Below are positions 29,187 to 37,334 of a stretch of DNA of 64,000 nucleotides, one piece after another; position 1 is the stretch's first letter; each line of letters opens with the position of its first letter. The position numbers and the translations under genes are program-made. Source of the stretch: Streptomyces sioyaensis (GTDB lineage Bacteria; Actinomycetota; Actinomycetes; Streptomycetales; Streptomycetaceae); contig NZ_SDIF01000003.1 in the NCBI RefSeq assembly GCF_004122735.1, forward strand, positions 62,001 to 126,000. The letters run 5' to 3'. A model generated the notes under the pieces. That model saw only the letters and a list, made by a program, of their open reading frames with translations. It had not been told where the DNA came from and searched no databases.

Positions 29187-29954
29187 TCACCGGCGGCGCT
29201 CGGGTTTCCGGTAGATCCCGACGAACATCGGGCTCTTCTCGGTGAACGGGCTGCCTCTCCAGTCCGCATGGCATCCGACCGGTTCCAGCCCCGCTTCGGC
29301 GGTGTAGGAGCCGATCTCCTCCGGCGAGGTCAGTCTGCTCAGTTCGGTACCGATGCGGACGGTGCCGTGGTCGAACCAGATGTGCGACGCCTGCCACAGC
29401 GATGCCTCGGTGTCGAACGTCCACGAGGTGAGCAGGCCGGTGTCCGGCTCGGGGTACGGGACGAAGAAGGTCGCGGTCCGGTCGCCGTTGGCCAGCGCCA
29501 GCACGGCGGCGGCGTGATGCGTCTCGATCACGAGGTGGCCACCGGGGGCGAGACGGTCCGCCGCGTGCCGCACCGCCTGGCGCTGCTGCTCGGCGTCGAG
29601 CAGCATCGACAAGGTGCCGCACACGCTGTACACCAGCGCGTACTCGGATTCGTCCACGTACCCGCACAGGTCGGCGTGGACCGGTACGACGTGTGCCGTG
29701 CTCTGCGCCACGTCACGCCGGAGTACATCGAGCATCTCCGGGGAGGAGTCGACACCGACCACCGAGCCGATCCGCTGTGCGAGCGGGATCGCGATCCGTC
29801 CGGTGCCCACCCCGAGCTCCAGGGCGGTGCCGTCCTCCTTCACGAGAGCGGCCAGGGCCGCGGCCGTCCGGTCGGCCGACTCGTCCTTGGGAAAAACCTG
29901 GTCGTAGAAGTCCGCGAACTGGCGGCCGTAAGCGATGTTGCCGAGGGGGATCAT
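29187..29954 (-). CDS. SAM-dependent methyltransferase of the RiPP operon (LinM/CypM-type role proposed)
   Basis: 255 aa. The class I methyltransferase core has motif I TALELGVGTGRIAIPLAQRI, the acidic loop VVGVDSSPEMLDVLRRDV and LAPGGHLVIETHH. The N-terminus IAYGRQFADFYDQVFP is typical of small-molecule or peptide N-methyltransferases. ATG 29954 overlaps the stop of the preceding gene (ATGA), so it is translationally coupled as the last gene of the five-gene operon. In linaridin pathways a methyltransferase dimethylates the N-terminal amine of the core peptide, which is my proposal here (inference from context). An unrelated small-molecule methyltransferase cannot be excluded. Confidence 0.85.
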   Translation of the reverse strand: MIPLGNIAYGRQFADFYDQVFPKDESADRTAAALAALVKEDGTALELGVGTGRIAIPLAQRIGSVVGVDSSPEMLDVLRRDVAQSTAHVVPVHADLCGYVDESEYALVYSVCGTLSMLLDAEQQRQAVRHAADRLAPGGHLVIETHHAAAVLALANGDRTATFFVPYPEPDTGLLTSWTFDTEASLWQASHIWFDHGTVRIGTELSRLTSPEEIGSYTAEAGLEPVGCHADWRGSPFTEKSPMFVGIYRKPERRR

Positions 29955-30595
29955 GCGGCGCCCTCCCTTCGTTCCGTACGGTCGTACGGTCTGCCCGCGT
30001 GGCCCTTGGTTCCGCCCTCGTGGCGGTCCGCCTCCGTCAGCGGCACGAACGGGGAGACGAAGTCGTACTGCGGGTCCTCCGAATCGTCGTGGCCGCTGTA
30101 GCGAGCCACCAGGAACTGGAATCCGGTGATGCCGGGCCATTCCGCGTCGTGCTCCTTGATGTGCCGGAGTACGAAGTCGCTCAGCAGCCGGGCCGCTGGG
30201 GTGGTGGACATCTGGATGTTCTCCGGCGCCGTCCCGACCAGTTCGTGGCAGATGTCGAACACCGCCTTCTCCTGGCGCCGTCCCGGGAACCAGAAGACCT
30301 GGGACCACTTCCTCCGGTTGATCCGGGAGGCCGCCTGCCACGGTGACTCCTGGTCCGAGACCGAGAGCGTCCGGTACAGCACGTGAAAGTCGTGCTGGGC
30401 CGGGAAGGGGGCGAAGAACCTCCAGTTCGGAATGAGCAGGCCGGCCTTGTCGTACGGGCGCAGGCGGTCGAAGATCTGGTGCGGATGGTGGCTCACTACG
30501 GTGACCAGCAGCCACGCGGCCAGGGCGAACTCCACTGCCCGCCCGGCGGCGTCCCCCGAAGCCGGTCGCGCCCGCTCCTTTCCCAGCATGGGCAT
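29951..30595 (-). CDS. SdpA/DUF5819-like membrane-anchored protein
   Basis: 214 aa. One N-terminal membrane segment (AVEFALAAWLLVTVVSHHP) is followed by LIPNWRFFAPFPAQHDFHVL. The xxNWRFFAPxP pattern is the hallmark of DUF5819 and resembles the QxWGFF(T/A) motif of SdpA, a protein needed with the HTTM protein SdpB to mature the Bacillus SDP toxin. The rest is predicted extracytoplasmic or cytoplasmic mixed alpha/beta sequence, with a hydrophilic tail. The ATG at 30595 overlaps the hydrolase stop by one base (TGATG). Partner role with the HTTM protein of this operon is inferred. Confidence 0.75.
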   Translation of the reverse strand: MPMLGKERARPASGDAAGRAVEFALAAWLLVTVVSHHPHQIFDRLRPYDKAGLLIPNWRFFAPFPAQHDFHVLYRTLSVSDQESPWQAASRINRRKWSQVFWFPGRRQEKAVFDICHELVGTAPENIQMSTTPAARLLSDFVLRHIKEHDAEWPGITGFQFLVARYSGHDDSEDPQYDFVSPFVPLTEADRHEGGTKGHAGRPYDRTERREGAA

Positions 30596-31617
30596 CAGTG
30601 CCTCGCCTTCGTGCTCGGATCCGTCGTGCTGAGATCCTTCGTGCTCAGACCGGTGACGAAATCGCTGATCAGTTCCGCGATCCGGCAGGCCGGACGCCGG
30701 TCGAGCAGCAGCGCGTCGTGGTCCGTGTCGTCGATCAGGAACTGGTCGCCGTGCGGTGCCGCGGCGACGATTTCCTGGTGGAGTTCCGCCTGGGTCGGGT
30801 CCCGTTCGTGGGTCCTGGTGGCGGCGACCAGACGCAGCGGGACACCGATCTCGGGAAGGATCCCGTCGTGATGGAGGAACTCGCCATACGTCGCCTCCCA
30901 TTCCCGGGCGCCGGCCTGCCACAGCTTCCAGTCCCGGTACTGGGCCAGCGCGAGCCGCTGCAGATCCGTGGGGAGCCGGCCCAGCCATTGCGGCGGGGAG
31001 AGCAGCGCGCCCAGCCCCAGGCGCATGGACGTGGGCATGAGCGACAGGGTGGGGCCGAGGCGCCGGGCTCCCTCGGCCTGGCGATGCGACCTGAGCAGTT
31101 CGGCCGGGTGGCTGGGGTCGATGAGTACGGCGCCGGCTGCGGCCTCGCGCAGCGGCCGAAGTGCCCGCAGGGCCAGGTACCCGCCGAGGGAATGCCCGGT
31201 GAGCACCACGGGGCGCGCACCGCAGACCCCCCGGACCAGGTCCACGAGGTCGGCGACGGCCGAACCGAGGGTGAACGGTGCGGACTTACGGTATTCGCTG
31301 GGGCCGTAGCCCGCCCGGTTGTACGACAGTACGGGGTGGTCGGTGGCCAGCGCGGTCTCCAGCCAGGCCCAGTGTTCGGCCGTGGACAGCAGCGCGGTCT
31401 CGAAGACCAGCACAGGAGCGTCCGGTGCGACGGGGCGTTCCGGTTCGCTGAACCGGTAGGACAGCAGGTTTCCTGCTCCGGTCTCCAGCGTCGGCTCGTC
31501 ACCGTGGCCGTGCATCACCCTGCGGTGCCGCAGGAACTGGCTCACCGTCCCCGCCGCGATCCCGGCTCCCAGCAGGCCGCCCGCGAGACGGGGCAGGGCA
31601 TCGATGCGGTCGCTCAC
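30595..31617 (-). CDS. Alpha/beta hydrolase of the RiPP operon
   Basis: 340 aa. GTG 31617 overlaps the preceding stop (GTGA). A short hydrophobic N-terminus (PRLAGGLLGAGIAAGTVSQF) may associate it with the membrane. The hydrolase core has the oxyanion/turn YNRAGYGPSEYRKS, nucleophile elbow VVLTGHSLGGYLALRAL (Ser), VLIDPSHPAELL, and a C-terminal His in IDDTDHDALLL. In linaridin clusters an alpha/beta-hydrolase-type protein (LinL/CypL class, from memory) works with a membrane protein in the modification step, an assignment that fits its place here. It could instead be a protease/esterase for leader removal. Confidence 0.85.
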   Translation of the reverse strand: MSDRIDALPRLAGGLLGAGIAAGTVSQFLRHRRVMHGHGDEPTLETGAGNLLSYRFSEPERPVAPDAPVLVFETALLSTAEHWAWLETALATDHPVLSYNRAGYGPSEYRKSAPFTLGSAVADLVDLVRGVCGARPVVLTGHSLGGYLALRALRPLREAAAGAVLIDPSHPAELLRSHRQAEGARRLGPTLSLMPTSMRLGLGALLSPPQWLGRLPTDLQRLALAQYRDWKLWQAGAREWEATYGEFLHHDGILPEIGVPLRLVAATRTHERDPTQAELHQEIVAAAPHGDQFLIDDTDHDALLLDRRPACRIAELISDFVTGLSTKDLSTTDPSTKARH

Positions 31618-32477
31618 CGCCCACCTCCGGAGTGCGCTCCGCCCCCGGCGGTATAGAGCACGGCGGGGTACGTGGCCAGGAACGCCCACACGAACCGCCC
31701 CAGGCCCATCACGCGTGCATTGGCCAGATGGAACGCGCCGCTCACCGTCAATACGGCAGGCGCGTACTTTCCCTGGGCCAGGAACACCGCCGGGAAGCCG
31801 CATTCCATGGCGAGTACCAGGTGCCCCACCGCGGTGGAAATCCGCGGGTGCCTTTGGATGACGCGGTAGACCTTCTCGTCCCCGTACGTCTCGGTGCGCA
31901 TGATGCCCGGCAGCGCAGCGCCGGAACGCCACACCGGGCTGGTGACCTTGACCCATCCGGATACCGCGTACGACAGCGTGGATTGCAGGGCCACGTACCA
32001 CAGGCAGGCGTCCACGATCCTGGGCTGCCGCTCGCCGAGCCTGGCCACCGTCGCCACCAGCTGTACGAGAAAGGAGAGCTGGTCCGAGCCGTCGCTCCCG
32101 TAGTGATGCCGCGGATGGGTGGCGACGGAGGTCAGGGCGAGGAACCCGTTCGCCGCCGCACGGTGCCGGCGGTGCGTTCCGGGCACCAGCAGCGAGGCCG
32201 CGGCAATCGCTCTGGTCACGTGAATGACGTGGGTGCTTCTGCGGTGTGCGACAGCATCGAGAATTCTGCGCACCCGCGGCGACCCGGTGGCGAAATTGCC
32301 TCGTGCCACTGCCCAGTTGTTCAACCCTCCCTCGCGGCGGTCCCTGTCGGTCGCCAGGAGTTCGAGGCTGCTCATGAGGTGCGTCGTGGCGCTGATCTGT
32401 TCCGCGGCGGTCAGCGCCTGGTTCCGGCCGATGGCCGGGGAGGAGAACAGGCTCCTCGCAGCTGAGGAAATCTTCAT
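31614..32477 (-). CDS. HTTM-domain (SdpB / vitamin K carboxylase-like) membrane protein of the RiPP operon
   Basis: 287 aa, ATG 32477 behind ggaaagacaacag. Several hydrophobic segments (HVIHVTRAIAAASLLVPG, NGFLALTSVATHPRHHYG, SFLVQLVATVARLG, LWYVALQSTLSYAVSGWVKV, GFPAVFLAQG, FVWAFLATYPAVLYTAGGG). YAVSGWVKVTSPVWRSGAAL matches the HTTM family pattern (GxxKL.SPxWRsG). HTTM proteins include SdpB of the Bacillus SDP toxin system; gamma-carboxylases share the fold. The gene is the first after the precursor peptide gene, 96 bp away. I propose it modifies or matures that peptide at the membrane. The catalytic residues are not evident. Confidence 0.8.
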   Translation of the reverse strand: MKISSAARSLFSSPAIGRNQALTAAEQISATTHLMSSLELLATDRDRREGGLNNWAVARGNFATGSPRVRRILDAVAHRRSTHVIHVTRAIAAASLLVPGTHRRHRAAANGFLALTSVATHPRHHYGSDGSDQLSFLVQLVATVARLGERQPRIVDACLWYVALQSTLSYAVSGWVKVTSPVWRSGAALPGIMRTETYGDEKVYRVIQRHPRISTAVGHLVLAMECGFPAVFLAQGKYAPAVLTVSGAFHLANARVMGLGRFVWAFLATYPAVLYTAGGGAHSGGGR

Positions 32478-32573
32478 CTGTTGTCTTTCCGTTTCCGTCC
32501 CCGGCCACCGGTTCAGATGACGTCCGAATTCAACGGCTCATCATGGGGTTGGTGTAACGCTGCGGACCCGGTC

Positions 32574-32771
32574 TCAGCCGCCGACGGCTTTGGCGAAGGC
32601 ATAGGTGGCCCCGACGACGTCGGCCACCGCGGAAACCGCGCCCACAGTCGCGGCGATGGCGGGGGTGGCGAGCACCGGGGCGGACACGTCGCGGCCCGTG
32701 GTCTCGTCCGAGCGGATCGGGAGCCGGCGCAGTTCCTCGCTGGTGTTCACCTTGTGCAGCATCGTGTTCAC
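32574..32771 (-). CDS. Linaridin-like RiPP precursor peptide (65 aa)
   Basis: GTG 32771 has a perfect AAGGAGG 6 nt upstream; ATG 32762 would be 15 nt away and is less likely. Residues 1-34 are a polar leader (MNTMLHKVNTSEELRRLPIR onward). Then SAPVLATPAIAATVGAV contains PxxxTP, the conserved linaridin cleavage-region motif (cypemycin has PAMATPATPTV at the same place). By that alignment the core starts at Ala35 and has 31 residues rich in Ala, Val and Gly, ending AFAKAVGG, with Thr at core 2, 8 and 22 and Ser at 13 as dehydration candidates. It has no Cys, so no AviCys ring is possible. The alternative is an SDP-type membrane-active peptide. Confidence 0.8.
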   Translation of the reverse strand: MNTMLHKVNTSEELRRLPIRSDETTGRDVSAPVLATPAIAATVGAVSAVADVVGATYAFAKAVGG

Positions 32772-32855
32772 TGTGTTCCTCCTTGAGGGTGTTGCCTGAA
32801 TGCACGGCACCTCGGCCCGAGGCCGCCGGGGCGGCTGCCGTACGCCCGTGCCGTC

Positions 32856-32873
32856 CACCACCGTCGGGTGGTG
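32856..32873 (-). promoter_or_regulatory. Inverted repeat upstream of the precursor peptide gene
   Basis: CACCACC-GTCG-GGTGGTG: perfect 7-bp arms, 4-bp spacer, about 85 bp upstream of the precursor start, in the 290-bp gap before the LuxR-type regulator gene. It is a candidate binding site for that regulator. I do not see a clear -10/-35 pair. Confidence 0.4.
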
Positions 32874-33061
32874 TGAAAGAGAATCTGCCGGAGCGGCCCC
32901 GGACCGGGCACGACGGTCAGGACCGCAGTGTTAGCGGCGGCGACCGAAGCCACAGCACACCGGTCGGCCTTCGGGGACGGTGCGCCGAGGTGCATGGGTG
33001 CAGGCCCGGAGGGTGGGGCGGTGCGTGGGCCACGGGAGGCGACGCTGCGGCGTGCCGGTGA

Positions 33062-35908
33062 TCAGAGGTCGAGCGCGGCGGCCAGTTCGGAACGCCGGGA
33101 GACGCCGGCCTTCCGGTAGACGTTGGTGAGGTGGAATTCAACTGTCCGCTTGGTGACGTGCAGTTCCCGGGCGATGTCCCGGTTGGTCTGTCCTCCGGCC
33201 GCCCTGACGGCGACCCGGCGCTCGGCCTCGGTCAGTCCGGCGCCGCCGCCGGACCGGTGCGTTCTGCGGAGGCGGCCGCCGGAGGCCCGTAGCTCGTCAC
33301 GGGCGCGGGTGACGAGCGCGTCGGCTCCGCAATCCCGGGCCAGTTCCGCCGCGCGGCGCAGGGGCCCACGAGCCTCGGTCCGGCGGCCCGACCTGCGCAG
33401 CCCGGCGCCCAGTTCGGCGAGTGACCGAGCCAGCTCCAGCGGGGCCGAGGCGCCCTCCAGTACGCCGACGGACTCACGGAGCAGTTCCAGGCCCGCGGGC
33501 CCGCGGGCCACGACACCGTCGCCGCGCAGGGCGATGCCCAGCACTCTCGGCGTGCCCCACTGCCGCGCCAGCTTCGTTTCCTCGCAGGTCAGTTGGTGTG
33601 CGGTGGCGGCGTCGCCCAGCGCAGCACAGGCGAGCGCCGCCTGGGATCGCCAGGGGGCGACCGCGGGGCTGGGGGCTTGCCAGGCGGCCCAGCGGCTCCC
33701 GCACAGCAGCAGGTCGTCGAGGCCCTGCCGGAAGTCTCCCGCTGCGACCCGCAGCCGCCCCCGGCTGAACAGGAGGTCGTTGAACGGCAGCAGTTCGGGG
33801 AGGGGCCCGGCGAGGCCGCGCGCGTCGAGCTCCTCGGCGGCCCGGGAGAGTTCTCCCCGCTCGACGAGCGCGTCCAGCAAGGCGGCCAGCGCCCATACGG
33901 ACAAGCCCTCTCCCGGCTTCAGGCCCAGTTCCTCGCAGTGGCCCAGGGCAGCGGGTGCATCGGCCAGGGCCCTGGGGACCCGACCGGTACGGTGGGCGAC
34001 CAGGGCGCGCAGAGCGTGGGTCACCGCGAGCATCAGAGGGGAAGCCCGCCGCCGGGCCTCGTGCACCTCCCGGTCGCAGTGGCTCCACGCCGCCTCCAGC
34101 TCGTCCGCCCGTAGCAGCGCGATGATCAGGGCGGCGTTCACCATGGGCTCGTTGTCGTCGTGCAGGAGGCTCTGGTCCAGTGCGCGCCGGGCCAGGAGCA
34201 CGGTGGTCTGCGCGCGGTGCCCCAGCTGGCTCTCGTGGCAGCTGAGCAGTGCGGCGAGGGCGGGCGCTGGCTGCTCGTCCGGCGCTCCCGCGGGGTGGGC
34301 TCGTTCGAGTTCCGCCAGCTCCGCGACCGCCCGGTCCACGGTCGACAGCCGCATCGCCGTGTGGGCGATCCGGCTGAGCCTGAGCCGCCGGGTCGTGGCG
34401 GGATCCCGGCTGCCGAGGCCGTCGACGGCCGAATCGAGCAGGCGTATTGCCTCGTCGTGGCAGCCGGTCAGCCACAGGGCCCGGGCCGTCTGGTACGCCG
34501 CTTCGGCGCGCGGGAGCGGGTTGTCGAGGTGTTCCAGTCCGCTGCGCAGGTACTCCACCGCGGGGTCGAATCCCACGTGGAGCTCGGCATTGCCGAGCTC
34601 CACGAGTGCGGCTCCCCGCTCGGGGTCGTCCAGCGGCTCCCGCAGCATGCGCCGCAGATGGGCGGCGGCCTCCTCCGGCGCCCCTGCGGTCAGGGCGTTG
34701 CGCGCCGCGGTGCGCAGCACGTCGCTCGCCCACGGTGCGTCGACCGCCTGGGTCCGCTGGAGGTGGAAGGCGACCTGCTCGGTCGGCGCGGCCGTCTCCC
34801 GCAGCAGATGGGCGGCGCGGGAGTGGGCGAGAGCCCGCCCGCCCTCGGTCATGTCCTGCAGCACCGCTGTCGCTAACACGGGGTGGGCGAAGACCAGGGC
34901 GTCGTGGTTCCCGTGCAGCAGGCCCATGCGGGACAGCCTGTCGACGGCGACCGCGGCTGTGGAGGCCTCCAGGTCCGCGACGGCGGCCAGGTGGTCGAGG
35001 CGGGCCGGGGCGTCGAGCACCGCCGCCGCCCTGACCAGGTCCAGACCGTGCGGGGAGGCCCGGCGCAGCCGGGCGTACAGCGGTGGGAGCAGCCGCCGGA
35101 GGTCGAGTTCCTCGATCACCGCCACCGCCTCGGCCGTCGGCTCGGTCCCGCGGTCGGCCAGCAGGGCGAGCAGCCTGCTCAGCAGGAGGGCGTTCGAGCC
35201 GGTGGCGGTCGCGCAGGCGTGCACGAACTCCGGCGCCGGGGCCGAGCGGAGAGCGGTCGCGACCAGCTCCCCGGTACTCGCCGGGTCCAGTGGGCCGACC
35301 CGGATCTCGTGGGCGCGGCTGAGCAGCTCGTCGAGCAGGGCGTCGTCGTCGCAGGGTTCGCCGTCGCAGACTCCGGCCAGTCCGGCGACCGGCAGGCCCT
35401 GGATACGGAAGGGCAACGAGCTCAGCCAGCGCAGGGACGGCACATCGACCCACTGGAGGTCGTCGACCATGACGAGCACCGGTCCGCGGTGCGCCAGGTT
35501 GATCAACAGGCGGTAGAGGCCGTGCAGTTCGGCGAAGGATGCCTGCCGACCGGGTTCGGCGTTCTCCAGGGTCTCCTTGCGCAGGATGCGCACCGCCGGG
35601 TCGGCGACGCCGTCACACAGCGCGTCCCACTCCTGCTCCGAGGCCGCGTACAGCAGCGGCTCGAACAGCTGGCGCACGACACCGAAGGGGAACGCCCGCT
35701 CGCCCGGGCTGGCGTGCGCGGACAGCACGGTGAAGCCACGCTCCCGCGCCATCGCCAGGCCCTCGTTGAGCAGCGAGGTCTTGCCCGCCCCGGCTTCCCC
35801 GTGGACGACCAGCAGACCTGAGACGCCGTCGGCCGCCGCCGCGAGATGCTGCCCTGCGCGAGCCAGCTCGTGGTCCCGGCCGAGCAATCTCGGGAGCCTG
35901 GCGACCAT
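33062..35908 (-). CDS. LAL-family LuxR transcriptional regulator
   Basis: 948 aa from ATG 35908 (ggagcg upstream); the open frame to 36175 is not family-like. An N-terminal AAA-type ATPase has Walker A VVHGEAGAGKTSLL and Walker B PVLVMVDDLQWVDVPSL. A long TPR-like helical middle follows. The C-terminal LuxR helix-turn-helix is GLTEAERRVAVRAAGGQTNR through ELHVTKRTVEFHLTNVYRKA. Large ATP-binding LuxR proteins usually activate specialised-metabolite clusters. It lies immediately upstream of the RiPP operon and is transcribed in the same direction, so control of that operon is likely but not shown. Confidence 0.92.
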   Translation of the reverse strand: MVARLPRLLGRDHELARAGQHLAAAADGVSGLLVVHGEAGAGKTSLLNEGLAMARERGFTVLSAHASPGERAFPFGVVRQLFEPLLYAASEQEWDALCDGVADPAVRILRKETLENAEPGRQASFAELHGLYRLLINLAHRGPVLVMVDDLQWVDVPSLRWLSSLPFRIQGLPVAGLAGVCDGEPCDDDALLDELLSRAHEIRVGPLDPASTGELVATALRSAPAPEFVHACATATGSNALLLSRLLALLADRGTEPTAEAVAVIEELDLRRLLPPLYARLRRASPHGLDLVRAAAVLDAPARLDHLAAVADLEASTAAVAVDRLSRMGLLHGNHDALVFAHPVLATAVLQDMTEGGRALAHSRAAHLLRETAAPTEQVAFHLQRTQAVDAPWASDVLRTAARNALTAGAPEEAAAHLRRMLREPLDDPERGAALVELGNAELHVGFDPAVEYLRSGLEHLDNPLPRAEAAYQTARALWLTGCHDEAIRLLDSAVDGLGSRDPATTRRLRLSRIAHTAMRLSTVDRAVAELAELERAHPAGAPDEQPAPALAALLSCHESQLGHRAQTTVLLARRALDQSLLHDDNEPMVNAALIIALLRADELEAAWSHCDREVHEARRRASPLMLAVTHALRALVAHRTGRVPRALADAPAALGHCEELGLKPGEGLSVWALAALLDALVERGELSRAAEELDARGLAGPLPELLPFNDLLFSRGRLRVAAGDFRQGLDDLLLCGSRWAAWQAPSPAVAPWRSQAALACAALGDAATAHQLTCEETKLARQWGTPRVLGIALRGDGVVARGPAGLELLRESVGVLEGASAPLELARSLAELGAGLRRSGRRTEARGPLRRAAELARDCGADALVTRARDELRASGGRLRRTHRSGGGAGLTEAERRVAVRAAGGQTNRDIARELHVTKRTVEFHLTNVYRKAGVSRRSELAAALDL

Positions 35909-36536
35909 CAGCGCTCCTGTCGTTCTGTGCGCGGACGTGCCGACAGGATCCGAGGACCGCCCGAAGCCTGTGGCCCCGCCGGTCGCTGCGGGGCGGGGTG
36001 ACCACACGGCCCCTGGTTGATCGTGCCGGCCCCAGGCACTTCCGGCCGCCCGCCGCGCACACCCTGAGCCGCGGCGCGCCGCTGGACCCGTCGCACTACA
36101 ACCTCCGCCGACCACAGCGCATGACCCACCGCATCCACTCGGGCAGGGTCCGTAACCCCCGGAATCCGCGCGCAAGGATTTTCCTCAATTGCGGCAGAAG
36201 CGGCACGAGGCCCGGATGAGAGGACCCGGACATTCTGCAGAAAAGAGGAACACGGCGTCGGCCTTTCGATCAACGCGCCTTCGGTAACTTCGTGGTTCCC
36301 TCGGACACGGGGTGTGGCGAACCACAGGATTTGGCCTCGCTCGTTCGTCAGGGCGGAAGCGGAGATTCCGGCGTGCAGGGCGAGCCGGAGGAGCATGGTG
36401 CAGGAGACGCCCTTGTGGCCCCTTCCCGTGTCTTCGACCGGAGGCCAACTCTTACGCTCGACCTGGCCCTCGCCCACAGCGGGGAGAGCCAGTAACCGGT
36501 GCTGCCATCACAGGTGGTCACGACAGTGAGGGATTC
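35909..36536. other. 628-bp divergent intergenic region
   Basis: Lies between the LuxR regulator and the isochorismatase-family gene. Reading frames crossing it on both strands lack ribosome sites or family similarity. It should hold both promoters; I see no confident -10/-35 pair, repeat or RNA gene. Confidence 0.5.
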
Positions 36537-37181
36537 ATGAGCGCTTTCTCCGTGCCGTCCGAGGACTACGACGTCGCCTGCCTGCGCGACCACTGTGGCG
36601 GCCCGTCGTGGAACATCGAACCCGCGCGAACGGCGCTGCTCGCCCACGACCTTCAGCCGCACTACCTCGACGCGCTCTCCGCTCGGTCCCGTCACTTCCT
36701 CGTCACACAGGTCGAGCGTGTCCTGGCCTGGGCCGACGACAACGCGGTCCCCGTACTCGCCAGCGGCCCACGGCCGGCATCCCACCTGATCCAGCGCGGG
36801 CTCCTGGGCACATGCTGGGGGATGGGCCTGTCCCCGGCGCAGGCCGCACAGACGGCAGTAGCCAGGCTCGGCGCTCCCGACGTCACCCGCATCATCAAGC
36901 GCAGCTACAGCGCCTTCTACGCCAGCGACCTTGAGACGGAACTCCGCCGCCGGGGCCGCGACCAGCTGATCATCACCGGGGTGTACGCCAGCCACGGGAT
37001 CCTGGCCACGAGCCTGGACGCCGTCGCGCGTGACATCCAGACGTTCATCCCCTTCGACGCCACCGCCGACTACACGGCCTACCGCCATACCGCAGCTCTG
37101 GACCTGATCGGCACCATGAGCGGTCGAGTCCTCGCCGTCGAAGAACTACTGCAAGCCCGTGCCACAGCGCCGGAAGGCTGA
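36537..37181 (+). CDS. Isochorismatase-family hydrolase (PhzD/EntB type)
   Basis: 214 aa. The fold is the cysteine-hydrolase/isochorismatase type: catalytic Asp in ARTALLAHDLQPHYLDAL, Lys in DVTRIIKRSYSAFYASDLE, and QLIITGVYASHGILATSLDA, where nicotinamidases carry Cys but PhzD/EntB-type enzymes do not. RDIQTFIPFDATADYT corresponds to the family's C-terminal substrate region. PhzD/EntB hydrolyse isochorismate-type vinyl ethers to dihydroxy-dihydrobenzoate products and pyruvate. No isochorismate synthase, siderophore or phenazine genes are nearby, so the real substrate (perhaps another enol ether) is open. Confidence 0.85.
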   Translation: MSAFSVPSEDYDVACLRDHCGGPSWNIEPARTALLAHDLQPHYLDALSARSRHFLVTQVERVLAWADDNAVPVLASGPRPASHLIQRGLLGTCWGMGLSPAQAAQTAVARLGAPDVTRIIKRSYSAFYASDLETELRRRGRDQLIITGVYASHGILATSLDAVARDIQTFIPFDATADYTAYRHTAALDLIGTMSGRVLAVEELLQARATAPEG

Positions 37182-37334
37182 AGCCAACAGCCCCCGCCCC
37201 GGACTCGGTTGCCCGGCACGGGGGAGGCAGGAAGCTCTTCTCACGCAGCGGCTGGTCGAACTCGTCAAAGCGATCCGGCGCTCGCCCCGGGAGCAGCAGA
37301 CCGATCGTGAAGCCGGCCTTGCCGACGGGTTTCG

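Noticed and set aside
28993..29214. 73-aa plus-strand ORF between the T7SS-like and RiPP operons
   Set aside because: No ribosome binding site, no family similarity, and it runs antisense into the 3' end of the methyltransferase gene.
29187..32771. Assignment of the cluster as a lanthipeptide, lasso or sactipeptide pathway
   Set aside because: No LanM/LanC, asparagine-synthetase-like, transglutaminase-like protease or radical SAM gene is present, and the precursor has no cysteine.
35908..36477. 189-aa minus-strand ORF upstream of the LuxR regulator
   Set aside because: No ribosome site or domain; it overlaps the expected promoter region and reads as unselected sequence.
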